From: Allotamlana fucoidanivorans
GTDB taxonomy: Bacteria; Bacteroidota; Bacteroidia; Flavobacteriales; Flavobacteriaceae
Direction: 5' to 3'
Assembly: GCF_006265225.1 (NCBI RefSeq)
Contig: NZ_VDCS01000012.1
Coordinates: 1 to 64,000 of the forward strand
DNA length: 64,000 bases
Below the pieces are notes generated by a model. That model was not told where the DNA came from. It saw nothing but the letters and a program-made list of their open reading frames with translations, and did not search any database. Numbering within the stretch: position 1 is the first letter of the stretch; every line of letters begins with the position of its first letter. Position numbers and translations under genes: made by a program. Positions 26,593-35,250 of the stretch are shown here, in pieces.

Positions 26593-27615
26593 TTACTTTA
26601 TAGCAATGTATATTTCAGTGATCCATGCTGCAGGGTTCTCTATTCGATTTGGATCTGTGAGATAGGTTTCAAGCATAGGGCCATTTTCAACAACCTCTAA
26701 ATTATTTTCAGAAATATAATTCATGGCTGTATCCCAGGCTTCCTTTAAGTTTTCATAATCTCCCTTTAAGGTTGTTTTTATGGCTTTAAAAGGTGATAGC
26801 TGTCCGGTTAAAATATCAGGTTCAGTAGAGATAATTTTTTCAGTTGTAGGAATACAGCAGGAAAACATAACAGCATTATTCGCTTCATCCCATTTGTGGT
26901 AATACACAAAAGGCGCCCCAGCAATTGGAATGTTATTTTTATTGGCGTATGTGGCAATTTTAGGGAGCATGACCTGCATTGTGTTGGCTAAATCTGAAAT
27001 TTTGCAAGATGTTGAATTGTAAATATAAAAACCGCCGCCATGTTCGGTCAATCCATTTACTGCTACACTATAAGCTTTCATATCTCGAGTTACTACACTA
27101 TCTAACTTAAATAAACCTCTATCAAAATCAGGTGCGGTATTCTCTTCAATAGATCCTGCAAATGTCGTGTACATTTTAGTCATAAAATCTTGCTCGCCTT
27201 TCATACCCCAAGTTACGGTGGTCCCTGCTTCTGTTTCTTCAAAAGTCCAATTAATATAAGATTCAGATTCAAAAGGTTTAATAAATTCTATATGTTGGGA
27301 AATGGAGGCATTATCATTAACAGCTAAGGTTGTCATTTTTCCTTCACCTAAAATAGCACCTTTCCATGAATAGCTGGCATTTACTCCCGATGTTTGTTCG
27401 CCATACGTTATTGTTGCATTGGGTTCTTGCTCAATCCATGGTGAAAAACTAGGCCAGTTTTTATAGTCGTTAACTTTTTCAAACAAAAGTGATTTAGGAG
27501 CTTTTATCACTCTGCTTCTTGAAAAATCAAATTGATTGGGTTGCACAGCAATGTATATAGACAGTCCAATTATAATGATAAGAAGAAGAAAAAGAACATA
27601 TTTTAAAGCTTTCAT
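26593..27615 (-). CDS. Membrane-anchored SRPBCC plus GyrI-like effector-binding domain protein
   Basis: The 340-aa protein has one N-terminal membrane segment (MKALKYVLFLLLIIIIGLSI). Next comes a START/SRPBCC lipid-binding-like domain, residues about 30-175 (RSRVIKAPKSLLFEKVNDYK, WPSFSPWIEQEP, WKGAILGEGKMT, WTFEE). A GyrI/AraC effector-binding-like domain follows, about 190-340 (ISDLANTMQVMLPKIATYAN, PFVYYHKWD, LSPFKAIKTTLKGDYENLKE). Both are small-molecule-binding folds. The protein probably faces the periplasm through the anchor. Its ligand and role are unknown. The gene is convergent with the DUF1684 gene, four bases apart. Confidence 0.85.
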   Translation of the reverse strand: MKALKYVLFLLLIIIIGLSIYIAVQPNQFDFSRSRVIKAPKSLLFEKVNDYKNWPSFSPWIEQEPNATITYGEQTSGVNASYSWKGAILGEGKMTTLAVNDNASISQHIEFIKPFESESYINWTFEETEAGTTVTWGMKGEQDFMTKMYTTFAGSIEENTAPDFDRGLFKLDSVVTRDMKAYSVAVNGLTEHGGGFYIYNSTSCKISDLANTMQVMLPKIATYANKNNIPIAGAPFVYYHKWDEANNAVMFSCCIPTTEKIISTEPDILTGQLSPFKAIKTTLKGDYENLKEAWDTAMNYISENNLEVVENGPMLETYLTDPNRIENPAAWITEIYIAIK

Positions 27616-27680
27616 ATGGCTAGTTTGATAATATTGTTAAATCAAAGATAATCAATTTTATATTTTGGTTTTTAAATTGT

Positions 27681-27688
27681 TACATTTG
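27681..27688 (+). promoter_or_regulatory. Putative -7 promoter box upstream of the M49 peptidase
   Basis: TACATTTG matches TAnnTTTG, 111 bases before the start codon. A TTG lies 13 bases upstream, shorter than typical spacing. Confidence 0.4.
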
Positions 27689-27799
27689 TAGTTTATTGGT
27701 GATTGTTTTTTAGTTAATCTTTGTTTTATGGTTTTAATTAAAAGTATAAACAAAGGTTTTTGTTTAATTTTTATAAGTGATTAATTTTTTATTTTCAAT

Positions 27800-29839
27800 A
27801 TGCGACTAAACTTTATTCTAAATGTGATGCTCGTTGGGGCAATCATTACATCATGTGGTAATGAAAAAAATAAAACAAACAATAATGAGGTTTCTGTAAA
27901 AGAAGAGGTTTCTTTTGATTATAATGTTGAGCAATTTGCCGACGTTAAGGTTTTAAGATATCAAATTCCAGGTTTTGAAAAATTATCATTAAAAGAGAAA
28001 AAACTGGTGTACTATTTAACCCAGGCAGGACTGTCTGGTAGAGATATTATTTGGGATCAAAATTATAGGCACAATCTAAAGATTAGAAATGCTCTTGAAA
28101 ACGTCTATAAGCATTATAATGGCGATAAAAATTCAAATGAATGGAACGCTTTTGAGGCGTATTTGAAACGTGTTTGGTTTAGTAATGGTATTCATCATCA
28201 TTACTCAAATGATAAGCTTAAGCCTGGATTTTCACCTGAGTACTTGAATGAACTGTTGACTCAAACCAGCACAACATTAACAGGAGAACCGTTTGATGTT
28301 ATTTTTAACGATAAAGATGTTAAAAAAGTAAATCAAGCTAAAGGTGTTGATAATGTGGCGCTTTCGGCCGTTAATTTTTATGGTAGTAACGTAACAAATT
28401 CAGATGTAGAACATTTTTATAAAACCAAAATATCACCAGATGCAAATAAACCACTGTCCTTTGGTTTAAACTCTCAATTGGTAAAAGAGAATGGGGTTTT
28501 GAAAGAACGCGTGTATAAGTCAGGAGGACTGTACGGTTCTGCGATTGATGAAATCATTAAATGGTTGGAGCTGGCTAAAAGTGTAGCAGAAAATGAACCA
28601 CAAGCCAATGCTTTAGGTTTGTTGATTGACTATTATAAAACAGGCAATTTGCAAACTTGGGATGATTATAACATAGCTTGGACTAAGGCAACTGAGGGAA
28701 ATATTGACTACATCAATAGTTTTATTGAGGTGTATAATGATCCACTAGGTTACCGCGGATCTTATGAAAGTATCATTCAAATTAACGATTTTGATATGTC
28801 TCAAAAAATGAAAGTGCTATCTGATAATGCGCAATGGTTTGAAGACAACTCTACTTTAATGGAAGCACATAAAAAGAAAAATGTGGTAGGGGTTACATAC
28901 AAAGTTGTAAATGTGGCGGGAGAATCAGGGGATGCTTCTCCAAGTACGCCAATAGGTGTAAATCTGCCAAATGCCAATTGGATTCGTGCTGCCGTGGGAA
29001 GTAAATCGGTGTCTTTAGGAAATATAATTCATGCCTATAATAATGCAGGAAGCACAGGTAGATTAAAAGAGTTTGTTCATGATGATGAAGAATATCAGCT
29101 AGAGGAAAAGTATGGTCAATTGGCTGATAAATTGCATACAGCTTTACATGAGGTTATAGGTCATGCGTCAGGGCAACTAAACCCAGGTGTGGCCGAGACA
29201 AAAGAAACTTTAAAAAATTATAAGTCTACTTTAGAAGAAGGACGCGCTGATTTAGTAGGGTTGTATTATTTATATAATTCTAAGTTACAAGAATTAGGCC
29301 TGGTTGACGATTGGAAATCTGTTGGAAAAGCAGCTTACGATGGGTATATAAGAAATGGACTGATGACGCAACTCATTCGATTAAACTTGGGGGATGATGT
29401 AGAAGAGGCTCACATGAGAAACAGACAATGGGTTTCTGCTTGGGTGTTTGAAAAAGGCAAGGCCGATAAGGTTATTGAGAAAGTGACAAGAGATGGAAAA
29501 ACATATTTTGATATAAAGAATTATGATAAACTGCGTGAACTTTTTGGGGAATTGCTTCGCGAAGCACAACGCATAAAATCAGAAGGTGATTTTGAGGCTG
29601 TTCAAGCTTTAGTAGAAGGCTATGGTGTTAAAGTAGATCAAGCACTACATGCAGAAGTTTTAGAACGTAACAAGCAGTTTACATCGGCACCATATAGCGG
29701 GTTTGTTAATCCTGTATTAATTCCAGAGAAAAATGAAGCAGGTGAAATTATAGATGTGAAAGTAAATCAACCAGAAACATTTTCAGGACAAATGTTAACG
29801 TATAGTGAAGACTACAGTTTTTTACCAGAGGTAAATTAG
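27800..29839 (+). CDS. Dipeptidyl-peptidase III-like lipoprotein (peptidase M49)
   Basis: The 679-aa protein begins with a lipoprotein signal ending ITSC (about residue 20), so it is probably anchored in the cell envelope. The zinc site of family M49 is complete: HEVIGH (His450, His455) and EEGRAD (Glu480 as third ligand), with catalytic Glu451. M49 enzymes release dipeptides from the N-termini of oligopeptides. Many Bacteroidota relatives are mislabelled dihydrofolate reductase; I see no such domain. An exported, lipid-anchored M49 peptidase suits trimming of imported or surface-bound peptides. The gene is alone, with a terminator after the stop. Confidence 0.9.
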   Translation: MRLNFILNVMLVGAIITSCGNEKNKTNNNEVSVKEEVSFDYNVEQFADVKVLRYQIPGFEKLSLKEKKLVYYLTQAGLSGRDIIWDQNYRHNLKIRNALENVYKHYNGDKNSNEWNAFEAYLKRVWFSNGIHHHYSNDKLKPGFSPEYLNELLTQTSTTLTGEPFDVIFNDKDVKKVNQAKGVDNVALSAVNFYGSNVTNSDVEHFYKTKISPDANKPLSFGLNSQLVKENGVLKERVYKSGGLYGSAIDEIIKWLELAKSVAENEPQANALGLLIDYYKTGNLQTWDDYNIAWTKATEGNIDYINSFIEVYNDPLGYRGSYESIIQINDFDMSQKMKVLSDNAQWFEDNSTLMEAHKKKNVVGVTYKVVNVAGESGDASPSTPIGVNLPNANWIRAAVGSKSVSLGNIIHAYNNAGSTGRLKEFVHDDEEYQLEEKYGQLADKLHTALHEVIGHASGQLNPGVAETKETLKNYKSTLEEGRADLVGLYYLYNSKLQELGLVDDWKSVGKAAYDGYIRNGLMTQLIRLNLGDDVEEAHMRNRQWVSAWVFEKGKADKVIEKVTRDGKTYFDIKNYDKLRELFGELLREAQRIKSEGDFEAVQALVEGYGVKVDQALHAEVLERNKQFTSAPYSGFVNPVLIPEKNEAGEIIDVKVNQPETFSGQMLTYSEDYSFLPEVN

Positions 29840-29865
29840 TTGAGTTTGTTATAGTGAAAAGAAAG

Positions 29866-29895
29866 CAGAATCTTAAATCAAGGTTCTGTTTTTTT
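29866..29895 (+). terminator. Intrinsic terminator after the M49 peptidase gene
   Basis: CAGAATCTT and AAGGTTCTG pair over nine positions (one G-T) across a five-base loop and run into seven T. It overlaps the end of a possible minus-strand 28-aa peptide gene. Confidence 0.8.
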
Positions 29896-29964
29896 GTTTA
29901 CACTAAAAACTAAAAGAATTAAATTTACAACAGTCAGGGCACTTAAGATAAGTAGAATCTTCAT
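29878..29964 (-). CDS. Possible 28-aa single-membrane-segment peptide
   Basis: A short frame encodes MKILLILSALTVVNLILLVF and a tail SVNKKTEP. One hydrophobic helix with a basic end is typical of small flavobacterial membrane peptides. I recall similar MK-LL-LS-LTVVNL peptides in this family, but this is recognition, not a search. It overlaps the M49 terminator on the opposite strand. Confidence 0.35.
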   Translation of the reverse strand: MKILLILSALTVVNLILLVFSVNKKTEP

Positions 29965-30064
29965 GTTAGTTTGTTTTGATTAAACATAGCTATTTTAAAG
30001 ATGCAACTAACAGAAAAAGGTTGCGTTAGATAAGACGTTATTTTTTAAAATAAAAAATAAAGAG

Positions 30065-30250
30065 CTACTTAAAGAAAAACTTTATTGCAGAAATTAAAAG
30101 AATAAAACCAATAAAGGCCAAAAGCATCCATATGCTTCCTTTGTAGAATTTTTTATGAAGTTTTAAATCTTTACGGTATGTGTACGCAATAATTACAGAA
30201 AATACCACAAAAAATAAAACTCCAAAAATGATTTGACCTTTACTGAACAT
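30065..30250 (-). CDS. Small two-helix membrane protein
   Basis: The ATG at 30250 gives a 61-aa protein starting MFSKGQIIFGVLFFVVFSVI, with a basic turn YTYRKDLKLHKKFYKGS and a second membrane helix ending in KFFFK. Two transmembrane helices joined by a strongly basic cytoplasmic loop form a pattern often seen in flavobacterial genomes. Function is unknown. A TTG six codons upstream is in frame but less likely. It is divergent from the pyrophosphohydrolase gene, about 70 bases away. Confidence 0.6.
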   Translation of the reverse strand: MFSKGQIIFGVLFFVVFSVIIAYTYRKDLKLHKKFYKGSIWMLLAFIGFILLISAIKFFFK

Positions 30251-30322
30251 ATACTTATTTTTAGGCAAATTTAACTAATAATCATTAAAATCGGGTCTTC
30301 GGATTTGTTATAAATACCATTT

Positions 30323-30709
30323 ATGAAAAATAAAATAGAGGCAGTAAAAGCGTTTCATACGGCTTTTAAAATAGGGCATAGAGAATCTCCTAAAGCCAAT
30401 TTAGGGTTAGAAAAAAATATGTTGCGTTATAAATTGATGCGTGAGGAGAATGAAGAGTATTTAGACGCAGCAAATAATAACGATTTGGTTGAAGTGGCCG
30501 ATGCCCTAGGCGATATGTTGTATATTTTATGCGGTACCATTATTGAGCATGGGTTGCAGTATAAAATAGAAGAAGTTTTTGATGAAATTCAGCGTAGTAA
30601 TATGAGTAAACTTGGGGCAGACGGAAAGCCCATTTATCGTGAAGATGGTAAGGTGTTAAAAGGACCAAATTACTTTAAACCCAATATTGAATCTATATTA
30701 GACAAATAA
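30323..30709 (+). CDS. MazG-like/all-alpha NTP pyrophosphohydrolase
   Basis: The 128-aa all-helical protein shows the MazG-type fold: KLMREENEEYLDAANNNDLV, with the metal-binding Glu cluster (EENEE), followed by EVADALGDMLYILCGTIIEHG holding the second Glu/Asp pair. The short tail GKPIYREDGKVLKGPNYFKPN is typical of the phosphoribosyl-ATP pyrophosphohydrolase-like subfamily found in Bacteroidota. The enzyme would cleave (d)NTP-like substrates to monophosphate and pyrophosphate with Mg2+; the real substrate is unknown. It ends against a shared terminator with the convergent ilvE. Confidence 0.88.
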   Translation: MKNKIEAVKAFHTAFKIGHRESPKANLGLEKNMLRYKLMREENEEYLDAANNNDLVEVADALGDMLYILCGTIIEHGLQYKIEEVFDEIQRSNMSKLGADGKPIYREDGKVLKGPNYFKPNIESILDK

Positions 30710-30735
30710 AAAAAGAGCCTTTCGGCTCTCTTTTT
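30708..30735. terminator. Terminator shared by the MazG-like gene and ilvE
   Basis: AGAGCC and GGCTCT form a six-bp stem with a TTTC loop, flanked by A and T runs. It overlaps both stop codons of the convergent genes. Confidence 0.75.
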
Positions 30736-31801
30736 ATTTTACACTATATCTCCACCCAAAAGGATCATCCGTTTTATTGGTTTGAATATCGGTAATGCAT
30801 TTTTTTAAGAAACTCGCATAGGTGTTATCTAATTTTGGTAAATCATAATCAACCTCCTTATATCCAAATCCAGATATAGGAGAAATGACAGCAGCTGTAC
30901 CAGCGCCAAACATTTCTTTTAAGGAGCCATTCTTAGCAGCTTCAACTACTTCGGTTACTGTAATTTTTCTTACTTCAACGGGAATATATTCAGATTTTGC
31001 CAGCTCAATAATACTTTTACGGGTTATACCGTCCAAGATTCTATCACTTGTAGGACCTGTTATTAGCGTGTCATTAATACGAACAAATATATTCATAGCA
31101 CCAGCTTCTTCAATATACTCGTGCGTGTTATCATCGGTCCAAATAACTTGTTGGTATCCTTTTTCTACGGCCAGTTGTGTTGGGTAAAATTGTCCTGCAT
31201 AATTCCCTCCAGCTTTAGCATAACCAACGCCACCATTTGCAGAGCGAGAATATTTTTCCTCAATTAAAACTTTTACTTCACCAGCAAAATAAGCACCTGA
31301 AGGCGCTGTACAAATAATAAATTTATACGCATCTGCAGGTGAGGCATGGAAACCATTTCCTGAAGCAAAAATAAATGGTCTTATGTATAGTGAACTCCCT
31401 TCGTTTTGAGGAATCCAATCTTCGTCAACTTCTAGCAAGGCTTTTAGTCCTTCCATAAAATAATCTTCAGGTAATTCAGGAATGGCTAATCGTTTTGCCG
31501 AAATGTTTAAGCGTTTATAATTATCTAAAGGTCTAAAGAGCCATACTTTCCCTTCGGTATCTTTATAGGCTTTCATACCTTCAAAGACGGATTGACCGTA
31601 ATGAAAAATTTTTGCAGACGGATCTAAAGTTATGGGTTGGTAAGGAACCACTTTTGGTTTTTCCCAATTACCGTTTTTATAGTTACACTCAAGCATGTGG
31701 TCTGAAAACACATGGCCAAATTTTAAATTATCAAAATCTACATCATTAATCTTTGTAGCTTTTGCTTTTATAATCTCAATATCATTGATTATAGCACTCA
31801 T
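30734..31801 (-). CDS. ilvE: Branched-chain amino acid aminotransferase
   Basis: The 355-aa PLP enzyme moves amino groups between glutamate and the branched-chain keto acids, the final step of Leu/Ile/Val synthesis. It has the BCAT type II (eukaryote-like) pattern: HYGQSVFEGMKAYKDTEGKV, FRPLDNYKRLNISAKRLAIP, YIRPFIFASG, the PLP-lysine segment VGYAKAGGNYAG with Lys196 as the likely Schiff base, and EEAGAMNIFVRI. The length of about 355 fits this group and not the shorter type I IlvE. It appears monocistronic with a TAAATTTG -7 box on its own strand 21 bases upstream of the start. Confidence 0.94.
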   Translation of the reverse strand: MSAIINDIEIIKAKATKINDVDFDNLKFGHVFSDHMLECNYKNGNWEKPKVVPYQPITLDPSAKIFHYGQSVFEGMKAYKDTEGKVWLFRPLDNYKRLNISAKRLAIPELPEDYFMEGLKALLEVDEDWIPQNEGSSLYIRPFIFASGNGFHASPADAYKFIICTAPSGAYFAGEVKVLIEEKYSRSANGGVGYAKAGGNYAGQFYPTQLAVEKGYQQVIWTDDNTHEYIEEAGAMNIFVRINDTLITGPTSDRILDGITRKSIIELAKSEYIPVEVRKITVTEVVEAAKNGSLKEMFGAGTAAVISPISGFGYKEVDYDLPKLDNTYASFLKKCITDIQTNKTDDPFGWRYSVK

Positions 31802-31821
31802 AGTCCTGTGATTTTATCATA

Positions 31822-31829
31822 CAAATTTA
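31822..31829 (-). promoter_or_regulatory. Putative ilvE -7 promoter box
   Basis: The minus strand reads TAAATTTG, a perfect TAnnTTTG match, 20 bases before the ilvE start codon. The TTG element is not clear. Confidence 0.45.
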
Positions 31830-32045
31830 AGTAAAATCGACTTTAAAAAAACTATATTTACTGATTATGATTTTTATTTATGTTTTTTTAAAATAAGATA
31901 GTGTTTAATACTTGTCTTAATGAGTCTTTTAGTTTATTCTTGTTAATCAAGAAAAGAAATCACTAATAGTATTCTACCCAAGAAAGATTTTGTATGTTGT
32001 TACAAATAGAGCTTTGTTTCTATTATAAAAAAGAGCTTTTATATT

Positions 32046-32735
32046 TTGAAACGTGAAATTATTATAACATCTGATGGATCTTCAACTATCCATTTACCAG
32101 ATTGGAATGAACAATATCATTCTAAGCATGGTGCTATACAAGAAGCCTATCATGTGTTTATAAAGCATGGGTTTCATTATTACAAGCAACCACAATTAAT
32201 AGGACATAAAAATGACCAAACAGTTGCTATTCTTGAAATTGGATTTGGTACGGGCTTAAATGCTTTAATTACTTTTTTAGAAAGCCATAAGCATCAGGTA
32301 TATATTGATTATACTGGAGTAGAAGCTTTTCCTGTTTCTATTGACGAAGTTAGTTTACTGAATTACAGTAATCACTTATCAAGTGAATTGGAAGTGTCAA
32401 ATGTTTTTAAGGAGATACATGAAATACCATGGGAACACCACCACCAAATGTCACCTTATTTTACTCTTAAGAAAGAAAAAAAGTTTTTTAAGGAGATTCA
32501 AAATAAATCAGCTTTTAATCTTATTTATTTTGACGCCTTTGGAGCGCGCGTACAACCCGAATTATGGACGGAGTCTATGTTTAAAATTATGTATGAAGCG
32601 TTGAAACCAGGCGGTGTTTTAGTCACGTATTCGGCTAAAGGAAGCGTAAGAAGAGCTATGATTAACGTGGGGTTTGCTGTTGAAAAACTACCCGGTCCTC
32701 CAGGTAAAAGAGAAATGCTTCGTGCCAAGAAGTAA
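32046..32735 (+). CDS. mnmD: tRNA 5-methylaminomethyl-2-thiouridine methyltransferase (MnmD)
   Basis: The 229-aa protein matches the methyltransferase half of MnmC, the stand-alone MnmD. It uses S-adenosylmethionine to make mnm5s2U at the wobble base of tRNAs. Motifs include the start MKREIIITSDGSSTIHLPDW, the typical QYHSKHGAIQEAYHVFIKHG, the SAM-binding VAILEIGFGTGLNALI, and the ending GPPGKREMLRAKK. The start is a TTG codon: no ATG is available upstream in frame and the conserved N-terminal residues begin here. The oxidase domain of full-length MnmC is absent, as in other Bacteroidota. Confidence 0.9.
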   Translation: MKREIIITSDGSSTIHLPDWNEQYHSKHGAIQEAYHVFIKHGFHYYKQPQLIGHKNDQTVAILEIGFGTGLNALITFLESHKHQVYIDYTGVEAFPVSIDEVSLLNYSNHLSSELEVSNVFKEIHEIPWEHHHQMSPYFTLKKEKKFFKEIQNKSAFNLIYFDAFGARVQPELWTESMFKIMYEALKPGGVLVTYSAKGSVRRAMINVGFAVEKLPGPPGKREMLRAKK

Positions 32736-32838
32736 TAAATGACTTACTATACTTTCTTGAAAAAAAGCGTTATTCTGTTAAACCTTATATAAAACTGTAG
32801 CTGTAAGGGTTGGCATTTTGTATTTTTAAAAGAAAAAT

Positions 32839-33744
32839 ATGCGCGTTTTAATAACAGGAGCCACAGGTTTAATAGGGTCAAGGATAGTTGGGCTTTGTCA
32901 TAAAAACAATATTCAGGTTAATTATCTTACCACCAGTAAGTCCAAAATTGAATATAAAAATGATTATAGAGGATTTTATTGGAATCTAAAAACGCAAGAG
33001 ATTGACACAACATGTTTTGAAGACGTAAGTACTATTATACATCTTACTGGGGCTTCAATTTCAAAACGATGGACTTCAAAATATAAAAAAGAAATTATTG
33101 AAAGCAGAACCACATCAACGGCCTTATTGATCAATGCCTTAAAAGGAGAATCTCATGGCATAAAACAGGTTATTTCAGCTAGTGCCATTGGGGTGTACCC
33201 TCATTCCCTTATTAATTATTATGATGAAGGGAATAAAGCTATAAATGATTCATTTTTAGGTAAGGTTGTGACTGTTTGGGAGCAATCTGTAGATGGATTT
33301 TCAAAATTAGGAATTGAAGTTGCTAAGATTAGAATAGGATTGGTTTTAGCTGAAAATGGAGGTGCTTTGCAAGAAATAGTCAAACCTATAAAGTATGGTT
33401 TTGGAGCGGCTTTTGGTAGCGGAAAACAATGGCAATCTTGGATTCATATACAAGATTTGTCAAACTTATTTATTTTTGTGTTAAAATACAGATTACAGGG
33501 GGTTTTTAATGGCGTAGCACCAAATCCTGTAACCAATAAAGACCTTATAAAAACAACAGCACAGGTGTTAAGAAAACCTTTAATCTTGCCCAATATTCCT
33601 GAAATTTTAATGAAAATGATTCTAGGAGAGATGCACATCATATTGTTTGAAAGTCAAAGAGTGAGTTCTAAAAAACTTCAAAATAAAGGTTTTAATTTCA
33701 AATTCAATTATTTAGAATCAGCTCTTAAAGATTTACTCGCATAA
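32839..33744 (+). CDS. TIGR01777 family NAD(P)-binding epimerase-like oxidoreductase
   Basis: The 301-aa short-chain dehydrogenase-like protein starts with a Rossmann glycine motif, ITGATGLIGSRIV. It continues with TIIHLTGASISKRWTSKYK, ASAIGVYPHS, the WEQSVDGFSKLGIEVAKIRI segment and a C-terminal MILGEMHIILFESQRVSSKK part (DUF1731-like). This order defines the YfcH/SulA-cell-division-inhibitor-like group called TIGR01777. The cofactor is presumably NADP. The substrate is unknown, and older annotation as a cell-division inhibitor is not supported. It is separated by about 100 bases from mnmD and is convergent to the next membrane protein, seven bases apart. Confidence 0.9.
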   Translation: MRVLITGATGLIGSRIVGLCHKNNIQVNYLTTSKSKIEYKNDYRGFYWNLKTQEIDTTCFEDVSTIIHLTGASISKRWTSKYKKEIIESRTTSTALLINALKGESHGIKQVISASAIGVYPHSLINYYDEGNKAINDSFLGKVVTVWEQSVDGFSKLGIEVAKIRIGLVLAENGGALQEIVKPIKYGFGAAFGSGKQWQSWIHIQDLSNLFIFVLKYRLQGVFNGVAPNPVTNKDLIKTTAQVLRKPLILPNIPEILMKMILGEMHIILFESQRVSSKKLQNKGFNFKFNYLESALKDLLA

Positions 33745-33751
33745 AGATTGT

Positions 33752-34309
33752 TTAAACATAACCTATACCTTGCAAAAAATAATTCAATACAAAAAAGGCT
33801 AACAAAAAAATAGTGAAAACCACATGAACCCAGTATTTTTTTGTGAATATTAGTATAATATAAAATACAGAGAGTATAAGGGGTAACATCCAAGCGTATT
33901 TATGTTCGTACATAATAAATCGGTTAAGGGTGTACGAAAAAACGAATAGTGTGAGGAGTGTGAAATAATATTTTCGTTGTCCAAAATACCATTCTAACAG
34001 ATTAAAGCCATCATCAGGCTCTCGGTCTGGCAAAACGGTAAGCATAACTAAGAGGATTAAAATAATGGGGACCAGCCATATAAAAAAGCCTAGGCTTGTG
34101 GCAATGAGAGGCGAATTGAGCTCCGCTTGAATATTATACCAAATAATAATCATGGCCTGAAAACTCATAAATGTATGTGCTAGTGGTAACCAATGCCATG
34201 AAATTGTATGGCGTTTTCTTAAAAGTCTATGAAAACTATGAATTAAATCTGTAAGACCTAATCCAGCAAGTATGGCTATGAATGTAATTAGAAGATCTTG
34301 ATTTATCAT
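33752..34309 (-). CDS. Integral membrane protein of unknown function
   Basis: The 185-aa protein has about six hydrophobic segments. The first carries ITFIAILAGLGLTDLIHSFH, then a basic loop RLLRKRHTISWHWLPLAHTF, three central helices with ILLVMLTVLPDREPDDG between them, and two C-terminal helices ending FLQGIGYV. The GLGLTDLIHSFHRLLR start resembles a group of uncharacterised bacterial membrane proteins in which this Asp/His pair sits near the membrane surface. No signal for transport or enzyme activity is visible. The gene is monocistronic and minus strand. Confidence 0.65.
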   Translation of the reverse strand: MINQDLLITFIAILAGLGLTDLIHSFHRLLRKRHTISWHWLPLAHTFMSFQAMIIIWYNIQAELNSPLIATSLGFFIWLVPIILILLVMLTVLPDREPDDGFNLLEWYFGQRKYYFTLLTLFVFSYTLNRFIMYEHKYAWMLPLILSVFYIILIFTKKYWVHVVFTIFLLAFFVLNYFLQGIGYV

Positions 34310-34439
34310 AATTGAAATGTTAGAATTTAAAAAGTATCTCTAAAAACTAAAGTAGTAGAAAAAAAAGAAATACAATCTTAAACAAATGCAAAACCACCCT
34401 AATCGTAGAGTGGTTTTCCTGATATGCATGTGTGTTATA

Positions 34440-35099
34440 TTATTTTTCTAAAGCAATGATGATGTTCAATTCAATTTCATCATTGATGAATTTATCCCCT
34501 AAATCGCCAAATATTGATTTAGACTTATATTTGATGTCCCATTTTGTGCGGTCAATTGTAAAAGTTGCACTAGATAATGTTAAGGTACTATTATCTTGAG
34601 TGATAGTCACAGGAAATTCAATGGTATTTGCAATGTTCTTAATAGTTAGGTTCCCAGAGATGACAGTAGCGCCATCTTTTTCTACGGTATTTAATACATT
34701 AAAAGTCGCTGTTGAATAAGTGTCTACACTAAAGAAATCATCACTTTTTAAATGATTAAGCAATTTTGCATGATTTTTATCTTCTTTAGGCATGTCTTGA
34801 ATATCAATTGATGTCATATCAATTTCAAAAGAACCTGCTGAAATAATACCATCTGTAACGGTTAATGAACCATTTTTTAATGACACGGTACCAAAATGAG
34901 TTCCTGTGGGTTTTGATGCTTTCCAATTTATTTTTGAACTAGCTGTATTAGCCGTGTAGTTACCTGAATTTAATGTCGTTTTAGAGGGCGAAATCGTGGT
35001 GTCTTCAGAGGTGTTTTGTTCTTTTGATGTGTTTTTACAAGCGGTTAGTGTGCTAACCAGAAGTAGTGCACATACTATTATATTAAAAGCTTTTTTCAT
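34440..35099 (-). CDS. YceI-family lipid-binding lipoprotein
   Basis: The ATG at 35099 gives a 219-aa protein with a lipoprotein signal ending LTAC. The body is a YceI beta-barrel: ANTASSKINWKASKPTGTHF, the ISAGSFEIDMTSIDI strand, NHAKLLNHLKSDDFFSVDTY, and TIDRTKWDIKYKSKSIFGDL near the end. YceI proteins are lipocalin-like and bind isoprenoid chains. This one would act at the periplasmic or outer-membrane surface. I rejected an upstream in-frame start fourteen codons earlier because it would push the lipobox too far in. It stands alone, divergent from grpE. Confidence 0.92.
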   Translation of the reverse strand: MKKAFNIIVCALLLVSTLTACKNTSKEQNTSEDTTISPSKTTLNSGNYTANTASSKINWKASKPTGTHFGTVSLKNGSLTVTDGIISAGSFEIDMTSIDIQDMPKEDKNHAKLLNHLKSDDFFSVDTYSTATFNVLNTVEKDGATVISGNLTIKNIANTIEFPVTITQDNSTLTLSSATFTIDRTKWDIKYKSKSIFGDLGDKFINDEIELNIIIALEK

Positions 35100-35205
35100 A
35101 TTTAAATTGTTTTTAGTGTTTATTAGGATAAAAATATACAATCATATCTTAAAAAAAAATTAAAATTATTTTCGTGACATTATGACATTTTTATAATAAT
35201 GGCAG

Positions 35206-35213
35206 TACTTTTG
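35206..35213 (+). promoter_or_regulatory. Putative grpE-dnaJ -7 promoter box
   Basis: TACTTTTG matches TAnnTTTG 38 bases before the grpE start. No CIRCE inverted repeat is visible nearby. Confidence 0.5.
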
Positions 35214-35250
35214 CCAACTAATTTCAGTATTGCAAAAAAATGAGTTTACC

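Noticed and set aside
35100-35250. CIRCE (HrcA operator) before grpE-dnaJ
   Set aside because: The TTAGCACTC-N9-GAGTGCTAA repeat is absent; only a short TGACATT direct repeat is seen, too weak to call.
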